Shown here one piece after another: positions 34,001 through 45,800 of a stretch of DNA of 64,000 bases. Under the pieces are notes generated by a model that was given only the letters and a program-made list of their open reading frames with translations, was not told where the DNA came from and did not search any database. Position 1 is the first letter of the stretch; each line of letters opens with the position of its first letter. The stretch spans positions 12,133,235 through 12,197,234 of the forward strand of contig JACAXG010000007.1 of assembly GCA_018881555.1 (NCBI GenBank). The letters run 5' to 3'. The position numbers and the translations under genes were made by a program. The DNA is from Amblyornis subalaris. Taxonomy: Eukaryota > Chordata > Aves > Passeriformes > Ptilonorhynchidae.

Positions 34001-34870
34001 TGTCTCAGCTGAATGCCAGTCCAAACTTGCTTTCTTTCCTCTGTATAGTGGTATCTGAGTCTGCTTGCCAAGATTGCTCAAGCATTTTCACTTAACAACT
34101 CTCCTGCTACTTCAGAGTTCTTAACATCTGTGGGGAGTTTTGACCTCTTTTGCTCTCTTTCTGCTGCCTGCTGTAGTTTTTGGGGCCTTGCTTGTATGTG
34201 TGGAAAGGTCACAATTTAGTTGTGTTGCTGGGGTGGATAGCCCTTGCTGCTGGTGTGGGCCTTCCTGCACTCAGTAATGCATCTCATGTTGATGACAGCT
34301 TACTTAACATTCCTTTTTCCATTTCTGTTGTCTTGGGTTCCTTCCAGGTCCAGAAGCAGAAGTGGTGGAACTCTCTGAGTGAGGTGATGTGGCTGTGACT
34401 ATTACTGGTTCTCATGACAGCTCTTCCCTCAGGAGTCCTTCATGGCAGATCCATTAGCTCTTCTTTGCAGGAGAAGTGGAACTTTCCATACTGCCTGTGT
34501 CTGATCGTGCTGATAATGAGATTTTCTCTGGAGCTGAAGTGGCCTTTGAATTTGTTTTGGAGAGGGCTGATTCTCTTTGTCATTTGGCAGCAGTGTCAAG
34601 GGCAGTGGCTGATCCCAAGAGGAGTATTTTGAAAGGACTGGCCACTTAGTAATCTTGCTCTTCTTGCAGACAAAGACCACATTGGAGCTGTGTTCTGGCA
34701 TAGATTCAGTGACATTTAAGTTACTTGCATCTTGTGGAAGCCAAAGACATCTTTTTTTTTATCACTCCACAAGTTTGCAGACAAGTAAGGACTGCAGTCA
34801 TTCTCTTAGCAGAATTCCTGTTCAGTGAAAAAACAGGCATTTCTGAAATAAAATGGAGAGAGGTGCCCCA
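31005..34870. other. Noncoding DNA with one purine-rich G-run segment
   Basis: No gene recognised. Open frames at 31123, 31573, 32082, 32851 and 33297 (82 to 96 codons) lack domains and splice pairs. A G-run cluster lies at 32943-32975. Confidence 0.5.
32943..32975 (+). other. G-run cluster, extended G-quadruplex candidate
   Basis: Six G-tracts of three or four G in 33 bases (GGG-A-GGGG-A-GGG, a 9-base gap, GGG-AA-GGG-A-GGG). The central loop exceeds the usual limit of seven bases, so it is a relaxed rather than canonical motif. Confidence 0.5.
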
Positions 34871-34884
34871 TCCCTAGAGGGCGT
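34871..34884 (+). promoter_or_regulatory. CTCF-binding-site-like motif
   Basis: TCCCTAGAGGGCGT matches the vertebrate CTCF core CC-N-S-Y-AG-R-K-GGC-R well. The S, Y, AG, R, K, GGC and R positions all agree and the first positions are partly off. It also contains one of the few CpGs in this area. Whether it is occupied cannot be seen from sequence. Confidence 0.4.
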
Positions 34885-36539
34885 TTCTTTTTCTGGACCA
34901 GCAGAAGATATTTTGGGTGTTCGCTTTGGAGTGATCAGTAAAGAGCAGATAGGTTCTACCATCAATATTGAGTATATACATGCTGGGTAAAGGAAGCATT
35001 AAACAAGCGCTGCTCAGTCCCACTGTCCTTATGGACAAAAGCCAAAAGGGTTTACAAAGGGCAGAAAGGGGATAAGCACCTTCGTGTGGAATTTGGGAAA
35101 TGTGACAGACTACGCTATAGATTGTCCTTCAGTCTTATCTTCTGTGGTTTTGATAATTCAAATGGCTTACCTATGTTTTGAACAAGCCAGGCAATTCTAG
35201 TGTTTGGGTTTTGGGGGTTTTTTTAAGGCTAAAGTTATCAATCACCATCTGTCTGCTTTTCTTTTGTGCTGAAAGTCACTAATGTGGCAATTACACCTAA
35301 ACAGGATGAACTACATGAAGTTGGAAAGGCTTAGCTCTCTAGCTCCTAACTAGCAGTCGGAGCTTATGGAATACTGGCTCATTGAATGACATTTTGCAAA
35401 TGTTTGTTTTGATATTCCCAATTAGAATTAGCATATTATTGGCAGCCAATCCTGTGTAACATTTGGAGCATGATTACATAACTTCCCTTTGGTGCTTTGT
35501 TGTGCATCAGGTATGGGAGTTCTGTCAGGAGAAGCAGCAGTCTGAATTGAGAGCCAGTAACTAATGTCTGCTTTTCATNAGCTCAGCCTGATAATTTCTC
35601 TGGGTGTTATTTCTGATGTCATATAGACAAGTCCATCTAGCGGGGGTGTAAAGCCAAACTGTAATACTACCAGTAGAAGTGCTGTGCTGATGGGCAAGGG
35701 GTTCGTTTCAGCATGTAACACATGCAACCTTGTGGTGTGGTTAAAAAACCAGTGGTGTTTTAATAGTTCTCATGGCTTTGCTTTCAAAATGTTGCCCCAC
35801 TTTATCAAAGCGTTCTATCCCAGATACGAGATAAGACAAGACCTTGAGGAACAGACATCTGTTGTATTGGAGGGTCATCATTTCAGTGGAGTTCTATGGT
35901 GTGTCTGGTTTTCTGTCTTTTTCAGAAATGTCGAGTAAGTTGGGCAGGGGCGAGCTCAGGGTATTTGCCTGGAATTTCTGGAGGCTGAACACTCCCAGCC
36001 AGACTGTTGCTTTAAATCAACCACAGCTTGTTTGAGGTTGTACAGATGTGGCCACTGTTCCTATGCAGGTCATCTTTACAGTGCATGTGCAAAAAAACTC
36101 GATCTTTTGATTTTTCAGCCCAATTTGAGGTTGATGAACAATGAATCTCAGAGTATCTATGTGGAGGATAGGTATTATGTAGTTTGTGTAGGCTGAGTCC
36201 CCTGTTAGTGCACATGCAGTTATTTCTGCATAAGAAAGTGGTGGAAGTGGATCTTTGAACCTAAATGCTTAAAGATCACACTGAGAAACAAGCAGAGACC
36301 AATGAAGAAGTTTCACTAAATACCACCAGCCAAGCTGGCTACCATTTCTTGTGGGAGGATCTGTGAACATTAGCTGCAATCATTTTAAGCCATTGTAATT
36401 GGAACTCTCACCTTACTCAAATTATTATTGTTGGGTCTTTGTCACATAAAGCAAGTGCATCCTTGTCCTTTTTGAGATTAACCCTTAGCATGTGCTCTAT
36501 GCACATCTGTGTGTAGGCCCGGTAGGTCAGTAAATGCTC
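34885..36539. other. Noncoding DNA, nothing recognised as a gene
   Basis: 35385-35480 has CAATTAGAATTAGCATATTA followed by a TTGGCAGCCAATCC block, an AT-rich arrangement reminiscent of conserved noncoding elements. Open frames at 35684 and 35844 show no domain. Confidence 0.45.
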
Positions 36540-37395
36540 ATCTCACTTGGGGAATGGTTATCAGTCTTTGGACTCTCTGCTAGGTCCTGTGATGCTCAGT
36601 ATGTCCATAAACAACTTGGGAAAAGTGGTGAGCGTTCAAGTGATAAAACTGGCTGATGTATGACACTATTTGGGTTTGCAGGGACAAAGACTTGATGGAA
36701 GGCGTACAGAATGATCTTATAAAACTGAGTGAATGGGTATCAAACTGGCAGATGAAATTCAGTGCAGACAAGACCCAAATCGTGCACTGGGCAAATTCAG
36801 CGCCATATGTGCAACCTTGGCCTCTGAGTGAACTGTTACAGTTGAGCAGCAGCTATGAAAGAAGCATGAAAACATGAACTCAAAGCCGGGAAGCAGTGGG
36901 AGGGCAGGAGCACTTGGGTACTCCGAGGAAAGAAATTGANAGCAACACAGGCAACATCATGCTACACCCTGAGAAATGCACGTGGGTTTGTCCCCTTGTG
37001 TCAGAAATTATCTTTGAGACCTGGGAAAGCCGCAGGGAAAGATAGCAGAAATCAGAGGTACGTGCAGGATTTTGAATAAGGAGTGGCTTGCTAACCTGTG
37101 TTTGGAGAACCAAAATTTGCAAAATAGGCACAAGAGCTGTGTAATCTTAATGTAAGGATGGATAGAGATGCACTTAATTGCTTCCACTGCTGGAAGAATG
37201 GGGTCTGTCAAATGGAGGTGGTAGGGCCAGACAGGGTCAAAGGTTCAGACAAAGACAAATCAAATTAAGAGCATGTTCTTTGTTCAGTGCATAGAACTTT
37301 TGAATTTCTTGTCAAAGGATGTTGTGGATGCAGGAAGTCTGCAAGTGTTCGAAAGACTGGATGAGCATTTGAGAAAGTTGAAAAAGAAACTTTGA
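36540..37395 (+). mobile_element. Old CR1-group LINE, 3' half with degenerate reverse transcriptase
   Basis: On the plus strand, 36550-36620 is a decayed version of the reverse-transcriptase GVPQGSVLGP..LF.I.INDL segment (CTTGGGGAATGGTTATCAGT, then CTAGGTCCTGTGATGCTCAG, ATAAACAACTTGG). CTGATGTATGACACTA sits where the catalytic FADD motif should be, and the aspartate pair is lost. The frame at 36656-36877 then reads DLIKLSEWVSNWQMKFSADK, typical of the region after the catalytic motif. At 37290-37395 the C-terminal block is visible (GAATTTCTTGTCAAAGGATG, TTGTGGATGCAGGAAGTCTG). Frames are broken throughout. Divergence is clearly higher than in the other CR1 copies, so this is an older subfamily insertion. 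Confidence 0.72.
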
Positions 37396-39255
37396 TTGTT
37401 AACAAATTGCCAGAATGAATCGGTCAGGAGATACACCAAACCAAAACCAATTGAAGGCTGAGGAAGTGTTTGGGGGAATGTACCTTTGCCCTCTTCCTTC
37501 TCTGTAGGTATCTCTCTCAATCTAAGAGAAAATTTACTGTGCTAGGTGGAATCTAGGTGGAATTCTTATATTCAAACATCCCAGCTTCATGTTATTGAAA
37601 GTATTTATACATGTAGTTTGAAATTTTTGGGAGGGGGTTGTTTAAAGAAAAAAAAGGTGCCACTGGACATCCAGATGCTGTTGAGCAAGTAATTATATTA
37701 TCTCAATTCTCTTTTCATATCAGTCTTCTGCCAGGCATCATGTACCATGGACAATACAGCCAAGTTAACCTTGCCATAGCACTCCAAACTACTCCTTATT
37801 TTCTCTCTTGTTTCTCAGTAAAACACAGATTATTCAAGTCTTTTGCTATTTGTCTACTTGTTGATTGATATAATTAAAAAAAAAAAGATAAATTCATTAT
37901 CTATATTCAGGAAATGTGTGTTTTTGTAAATATTCAACTCTTGAGTTTTTATGTTAANAACTAGACTAAATAATAGGAAGGATGTTAGAGGAAGTGTAGC
38001 AGGGACAAAAAGTTCTGAGGGACATGAAGGAACACTAAGCAGAGTGATACTAGAGTGTCCACTGTAGGGTCCCCGTATATGTGTAGCTGGGACAGGGAAC
38101 TTCTCCCAACAGACTTCTCCATATCCAGTCTTATCCTACAGAACAGGAGTGCTGTTGTGCTGGGAGAAGCTGGAGAGACAGAACAGATTAGGTGCCTAGC
38201 TTCCAGTTGTAGATTGTGTTCTCCAAATTCTCTCTTCATCAGCAGTCCAGTCTTGTTAGCACTGGATTTTCTGGTCTCTTTGCATGAACTGTGAAAAGAA
38301 GTTGTGTTACAAGAAATGTAGCTTGAGAACATTCATCAGTAATATTTCTGGCGTATGGATAACTGCACAGTGAACCTCAGTGCTGACTCCTGAGTGCTCC
38401 AGGGTGATGTAGAAGGGTGTCCCATTAGCCTTTGTGGCTGATTTAATACCTGTTATTGAAGCTGGTATGAAAACGTGTTTATGTGGAACAAGAAAACTGT
38501 GCAGTGTACCATTCGGAATAGACTTTGTTGTCTTGCCTGTTTGTTGAATTCATTATTTGAAATGTCAGTGGATTAAGCCCTAAGCCACAGTGGAAATAGA
38601 TAGAGCAAGAAGAATTAAGAAAAGCGATGATTTCCAGACCTGGCCTAAGTGAACCGCTCCAATTATAGCTCGGTAATGAGTTTATTAAAAAAGACAGATG
38701 AGAGCAGTAAGTGGTGAGATGGCAATTGTTTTTCATAACTGACCTTAGCTAAGTGTAATTTGAATAGACATACATAATGTTAACTTGGAGGTTTTAATTT
38801 TGGTTAGGATAATCACAGTTGAGCACTCTGTGCTCTCCTAATTCAAGATACTAATATATTCCATATTCTCTTAAGGGCCTTGGACATAAAGTTTAACTAA
38901 CAGATGTGCAACAGATTGAGTTGGGAGCAATCTAAGAGTAGTCAAAAGAGCTGCTTTGATTGTAATTTATAATAGGCATATAGTTTCAAATTTAAAAATG
39001 TACAAGTCTGTGTGACTTCTAATGCTTGTGATTCACAGGCAGTTACCACCAGTTCCCNTTAATGGAAAATGATGATGATTTACATAATGCTCATATCTAT
39101 TCATTATTTAAATCCTTAATTATGTGTGCAGCCGTGTGGTGCAGTAAAATAAAAGGATAAAAAATGCAGAAAGTAATGGTTCTTTCAAGCAACTTGGAAG
39201 TCAGGTGGCCATTACATTAAAAGAAAGAAGATAAAAATCATAGTTGTGCCACCCC
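37396..39255. other. Noncoding DNA; candidate conserved AT-rich block
   Basis: No gene recognised. The 115-codon minus-strand frame at 37985-38332 overlaps a plus-strand frame and has no domain. 38540-38700 is a block with GTGGATTAAGCCC (an OTX/PITX-like GGATTA site), AATTATAG and GTAATGAG. Confidence 0.45.
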
Positions 39256-39382
39256 TTGATGGTTATTGGAAAAGGNGGGGACTTCAGTTAATATTGTCTT
39301 AAGATTTGAGTCCTGATTCTACTGCCGACTTNTGCAATATAGCTTCAGAACTCAATTTTGTTTCTCTTATTTGAAATGAAAA
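39256..39382 (+). mobile_element. MIR-like SINE, diverged
   Basis: The block order matches a MIR SINE: GATGGTTATTGG (tRNA-type A-box side), GGGGACTTCAG, GATTTGAGTCCTGATTCTAC (B-box side and start of the core), TGCCGACTT, then CTTCAGAACTCAATTTTGTT and CTTATTTGAAATG, corresponding to the CCTCAGTTTCCTCATCTGTAAAATG tail. Two undetermined bases (39276, 39332) and many substitutions make it an old copy. The assignment was made by eye. Confidence 0.5.
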
Positions 39383-39806
39383 CCTTTTCAATCCCATATG
39401 AAAATTGGCTGTTTCTCAGAAAATCAAATCNTAAGTTGTTCTTCCCCTGATACAGCTCCCTTCTTGGAGAGTTCACAAGTTCATTTGTAGGTTTTCCTTC
39501 CCTATNGTTCTTTTATGTTGCTTCAGATTTCTGAATGAACCTCACGGGCTACCGGGTAGGCATTGCTGCTCTGCTGTGACCTTTTCCATTAGTTTTATAA
39601 AGGCTGATCCCACAGACACCNGCTCACAATAGATTGATTGATTTGCTATTTTCCTGTTAACTGATTCTTCATTAATACAAATCTGTGTGGTACTGAATTT
39701 TAATCTCAGTTCATATCTATGCTGAATTTTCATACCAGCTGGAGCTTGAAAATTGAACTGTATTCATCTTAGGTGTATTTTTTGATAGCAGAGTTCAACT
39801 GACCAT
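39383..39806. other. Noncoding DNA, nothing recognised
   Basis: AT-rich, with several undetermined bases and no gene or repeat family recognised. Confidence 0.5.
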
Positions 39807-39877
39807 TGTTGGTTTGTCGTGGGTTGTTTGGGGTTTTCTTTTTTGGGTTGATTAGTTGGTTGGGTTTGGGTTTTTCT
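39807..39877. repeat. G/T-rich low-complexity tract
   Basis: GGGTTGTTTGGGG, TTTTGGGTTG and GGTTGGGTTTGGGTTTTT units, almost without A or C on the plus strand. It superficially resembles telomeric sequence, but no TTAGGG array is present. Confidence 0.75.
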
Positions 39878-42800
39878 GGAGTGGAGGGTCAGTTGATTAA
39901 CAAGAATATTTCTGAGAACGAATGCTGGAATATTGATCTTGCACTAGATTAATATGGGGGTGCTGTTCCAGGATAAGAACCAGGAGATAGGATTTTAAGA
40001 TTGGAGGGTGAAAAAGTGCTCCCTTAGGCAATGCAAGAGATGGCTTAAGAGTTGCCCATCAATTTTCAACACTTCCATTTAACTCCAAAACATAATAATG
40101 GACACGTCTGTGCTTGTCAAATCTTAACGATCAAAGTGCTGTCCTCAGACACCAAGCTACTATTGCAATTAAGTAGATTAATAGCTTCCAGGATGTTAAT
40201 GATACACGAAAGGGTTCTGCAATTGGTGCTGCCTCTAAAATTCAAGAGTCTGATATGTCACTGCTGTCAAATGCACAATTGCTGTTGGTGTTCTTGAAAC
40301 TGAATCCTTGCCTTCTTACCCTGCTGCACAGATGAGAAAGGTTGGTNGGTGCCATTTTCTGTGTTCAGGAAGCTGCTTCTACTGGGCTTGTCCAGACTGG
40401 TAGATGTTGCTGGTCTGTTTCTTCTCCAGTTTTGGAAGAGAGGGAGACGGAGGCCTAAGGCATCCTTTTGGTACCAGTGCACAGTATTTTGTGCGGGACT
40501 CTTCACTGAGCACTGAAATAGCACTTGAGAATGATCTAGCAAAGAGTATTTCTGTTCAGTGATGGCTTATCTTGGAAGGCTCTGTCTTCATACAGGACTG
40601 TTACCAAAGGCGGTGACATTTGGTGGTCTGCACGCAGGAAGTGCTTGCTTTGGTTTGATTGCAATTTGGGAGCACGTGCTGGTGGAGGGGCAGGAGGGTG
40701 TAGCACCAGCACTTCTCTTAACTGAACAACTCTCCCTGAAGATGTGCCTGTGCATGGTTTATCTGGCACTGTTAGGGACATCAGATGCACTCACGCTTTC
40801 TATTAACCTCAGTGGGGCTGGATTAGGTCTCAGCACAGAGGGGTGGGTCACCTGAGTTTGATTTGGACAAGTCTATGCAGCAATGAAGACTGCAATGAAC
40901 ATCCTGAGGACAGTATTTCTTTGGCTCGGGGTGAGAAAGCAAGACGCAATATTTGGCCCCATGTTTTGACTGCTCCTGGCCTCCTCCGTTGCAAACAGAC
41001 CCCTCCTCACAAGTCCTAATTCCTAGCAGTTACAGAGTCACAGCAGTTGGAGCAGGACTTTTCACAGACCCTGCAGAGACATCTCTTGAAATCTGTCCCA
41101 CTCTGACTGCTTTATAGGTCTGTGCTTTGGTGGGGCTGCATGCATAATCCATGAACTGACCCTAAAGCTGGGTAAAATACAGTATAAAGGACTGTATGCC
41201 ATGAGTGTGCAATGCTTCTGTACAAGAGATGATGCAGATGCACTCTAGTTGAGAGGTTGTTGAATGCTGCAGCAGAGCTGCCCAAATTTCTGTCATTTAT
41301 CTTTTTGTGCCATGATTGTTATATATTACATATTTTTTTGAGCCCTCACAGAGTCACTGGGAGAAGTAGATGCTATAGGCACCTTCTGTTGGTCTGATCA
41401 CATCTCAATAGGAAACTGAAAGCACCAGACAATTCTCACTAGAAAATGGTCTAAGAGACTCTAATCTTGCCTGTTACAAATAGAGCTTTACAGTGAGAAG
41501 GGTAACAAAGGCTACCTCACTGCAATAATGCTCTGAAACTCTCCCCTGTAAGGTGAAAAAAATCCTGAAGCATTATTAGAGAACACTGCTTACAAATGGC
41601 TTGGCTGCAGCAAATTTCCGGTGTGCTTTGGCATAACCCTCAGCTTTATTGTGGTTGCACTGGCTGCAAGAAACCTTGACAGCAGATTTGATGACTGATA
41701 TTTCTGTTTTATTCAGACATTTTATTTTATGCTTGCTCCAATCATCCGTTGAGGAATGGATTAAAATTCAAGCACCATAGGATCGCTTGGACGGAAATAG
41801 GAGTTCAATAAATGTCATCTTTCGTGGCGCTAAATTGACTGTTTATAGGGCTAGGCCTTTGATTCAAGCCTTTATTGAACCTTGGTTTATGCTGATTGAA
41901 ACCTTTGCTGAGGACTTGGTATAGAGAACATATGTAATGGCTAAAGCTTTCTGATTGCCCAGGGCTATTTATAGAAATCTCTGTCCTATTTTGAAAAGAG
42001 ATCTCTGCACCAAGCACTCTGAAGTTCTGATGTCCTTCATGGAGCCTTGAGCTGCCTTGTATCACAGAAACAGTCTCCTAATATGTTTAGGTGCTGAAGG
42101 CAAAACTTCACAGTAATGCAGGGATCAGAGCCCAAAAATGTCATTACAAAAAGCTGCCGGCTGAATGCAAGCACCAAAGATGTTGCCTCTTTAAGTACTG
42201 GCTTTCTTTTCCCCTAAGGACTTCAGGGAAGTATAGGTGTGACTCTCTCGTGTCCAGGAGTCACCCAGTTCCAATAACCGGCGTTGCTTCATACTTAGTC
42301 TTCTTAGATCCTTTCCCTTAGGGTTTCCTGTGTGTAGCACTTGCAAGGCAACTGAGAGACATGGTCAGTCCTCCTTCAGTTCGAAGGGAATTTACATCCT
42401 GGCTTTGCCACTCTGAAAAATGCCTTGATGAACAAACAGTTCCGTCTGAAGTTTTCTTCACCTTCTGTGAAGGAAGTTATATTCTCCACCCAAGCCCACT
42501 CAAAATATTTCCCCCGTTGTATTTTGTGTTGTAGCAGGGACCCCATCTCAAACATCCTGACAGATCAGTTGATTTGTCCCAGCTTCCCTGCAAATTTCTG
42601 CATTCTTTCTTCCACTCTATTCCCTCTGCCACGGTGAACTTTTAGAGGTTGAGCCAGAGGATTCTCAGCTTTGCCTTGGGGCATAACGTCTCTTTCCACT
42701 GCAGCATAAGATGATTTTAAAGGTCATTTCACCAGGATGCTGTGGCCTGCATTCTCCTCCAGGCATAAAGATAAGGCATCAACAGTGAAGTCCATTTGCA

Positions 42801-45800
42801 ATGCACTTACAGGCTGCAGGGCTCTTTATCTTGTGAATGAGGGAAAAAGATTCTAACACTTCTGGCTGTGGATGTCAAAGAGAGGCTTCCTTTTCATAAG
42901 AAGATATGGCCTTCCACAGAGTTAAGCCCTGAAGAGGAACTTACCATTTGAGCTTAATTTTTTCACAGCCATTTACTGCAGCAGCAGAGAAAATGAGAAG
43001 GGATTGTCTAAATGGAATCCTTTCCTGAGTCCCAGCTCCTGAGTTGGGGAAAAAAAAATATGTTGAACCTCCATCACATACTGAGGTTAGTACAAGAATA
43101 TAAGTCTTCCCACGAATATCTTGAGCCTTTATTTTTCCCCTGAGCTCTAAGGCTGATGCTTTTGAGCTATACAGACCCTGCTGCTTAAGTCCTCTGTGCC
43201 TGTGTGGTAAATATGACGTCGATGCCTTGAGGTAACCAGGCTGTAGCAGTGCATTATCTCTCACCAAGGCGTCCCTGGAGGATTGGGCAGTGATCTGAGG
43301 CTTATCTCATCCATTGCTGCATACTTAACTGGGAGTGCTTTAGTGGGAACACTTCTGCATTGCTCTGCTCATCCTTCTGGTAACAGAGAGAAATTCGAAC
43401 TGCTTTTCATGTCCTGTTTCTCTCTGGCCCTTTCAGAGGGTGATTTGGCACATCATTTTTGCTCTTTACCTGCATTGATTCTCATTTGAGTGTTTTTAAC
43501 CAAGCACCTGAAGTTCTACGAAGCAAGTCCAGGTCCCAGCGTCCTTCCTTTTCAGGTGACCTCTGCACAAGCTGCTTGCACTGTGACAGCCTTCTGTACA
43601 CCATCCTGCAGAGCCCTGTCCACCTTCCAAGTCCTAGACATTCTGTTGTTAGTCAGGCTTATATTTTCTTATATTTCCTTCTATTTCTTGCTGACTATAT
43701 GCTCTACTGAGCAGTGCTCCTTTTACCTGTTGGCACTGGGATGTTCCAAAATTGCCTAAACAACATTTGGCACACTAATGATCAAAATTTGTAATATTAT
43801 TGATGCTTCCACAGACTAGCTACTGTTAGATCAGTTCCCAAGATCTCACACAGTATTCACAGAATAGCATTAGACAGGGCAGCCGGCTAGAATAACAGGG
43901 CTGCCTGTATGAATATTCCATTCCATTGGCAAATTTGAAACTCCCACCAGGATTAGAGCTTTCTATCAAAGCACCAAGAAGGGAATCGTATTGCTGGTAG
44001 TAGAGAAACAGAAGTAGGAACCTAAAGCACTGAAAAATTTCAGGCAGAATTTTTGCAAACCTTTATTTTTGAAAATATTTTTAGCAAGTGAAATGAGGTT
44101 ACCTCCACAAGCTCCTCTTACTGTTCTGGCAGGAATCTGGGGAGTAGAGCTAGTGGGATTCACTCTTGGGTACTTTCAGATGCTGCTAACTCCATTTACT
44201 GCTGAATATCATCAACAAAACCATTCTGCACTCATTCCTTGTTGTTCGTTGTTTACTGCTTTCTCAAACAGGAGAGTTCAGGTCTTGGAGACCAGGCTAC
44301 AGAATTGCACGGGTGCCACACTCCATGTAATACAATTCATTATTCGTTTTTGTCCTGCCTCTTGATATCAGAAAATGTTTTATGAAGGAGACAATAACAT
44401 CATTCCTTGTTAAATTGCTCCCTTCTAAGAGAGGCTGAGACATGGTAAAACCATTCTGGATTTTTATGCTATTACATTTAACAACCAGAGGATCCAGGGA
44501 GCTTTCCTGTAATGCTAAGTGTAGAAAAAGCATCCTTGTTCCTTCTCTTGATCTGCTGCCCCCAGCCAGCAGGGGAACCTGTGCATTCAAAACTGTGTTT
44601 GCCTGTACTAGTTCACCAGGGAAAATGGCACTATTCATCAGCACTTTTATGGTGCCTTAAATATTTCATTACAATCCTGTTCATCCAGCTATTTGCAAAC
44701 AGAATCCAACAACTTGCAAGTCTGGTCCTGATGTGAAAACTAGGCTATGGAATAGGCAGGCACTGGTTTAAGAAACAGAACACGGGTTTTCACTTGTCAC
44801 AGTTTCTGAAAAATACTTGAAATGGGACTCCCAGTACTTACTCTGAACACAAGTGTCAAGATATGCTACATTTGGAAAAAATAGAACATTACTTCAAACC
44901 CAAACACATTAAAATCTGGAGGAAGTGGGTCCTCAGAATGTAAAGTATTCACATTACTCAAAGCTGTGTCTAAAAAACACTGTNAAGACTTTCTGTGCTA
45001 GCTAGTAAAACATGGTGAGTAAATGTTGGAAAAAGTGGAGATGTACTTGTAGGGTGAGAAATGCACTGCAGTGCAGTACTTATTGGAAGGCTTAAGTCAA
45101 GCCACACATAATGCAAGGTTCTTCATTAATTACAATCACCTAAAGATGAACCTCATTCAATTTCTCTAATAAGAGATTCCTTTCAAGTTCTTATTTAGGT
45201 GCTTAAATATGTACAATGAAATCTGGTGAAAAATGGAGCAGATGCGGGAAACAACCACAAAAAAAATGGGCCAAAGGCTGGAGAGAACTTCTGGTGGTGA
45301 GAGTTTTAAAAAACTCCATCTCTTCAGCTTGCAAAAATGAGTTGAAGGTAACCTGATTTCCGTCAAAGGATCTTTATGGGAAGAAGAAACTAGCCACTAA
45401 GTGGGCTCTTTAATCTTACATAATTGATTTCAGTAATGTCTACATCATGTCTTCCCGGCACTATAAGGTAGTAGAATTAAAACTGACTGGAAAAATTTCA
45501 GATGAGATGGTTTTGAATTGACACCTGGAAGGGACTGGCTTTGAAAATTCTTTTGATGAAAAGTTTCTCAAGCTCCAAAGAGTGTTTCAAGCCCAAACTA
45601 GCGAGTCTTCAGGAGTGCCGATGGAAGCAATGTAATTGTCTGGGGTGTGGAAAGGAAAGTTACATGCTGTCATAGCATATAATTCATAGAAGTTTTCCTA
45701 CTGCCTTATGAAAGGGGATGTGTCATCAGCTAAGCTACCTGCTGCTCTGGGAAATAGCTCTTGACCCTTTTCTTTTACTCTTTTATTTTCTCCGTCTTCT

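Noticed and set aside
39807..39877. Telomere-like G/T sequence
   Set aside because: GGGTTTGGG-type units occur once or twice with irregular spacing and no TTAGGG array.
41030..41090. Possible CR1 3' end (GTTACAGAGTCACAGCAGTTGG)
   Set aside because: Only the first 20 bases vaguely recall the octamer region. The following CR1 blocks are absent.
44385..44445. Possible reverse-strand MIR/L2 tail (GAGAGGCTGAGACATGG)
   Set aside because: Only one block is similar, with no supporting order of blocks.
44566..44578. CTCF-like CCAGCAGGGGAAC
   Set aside because: The GGC part of the core is lost, so it is too weak to call.
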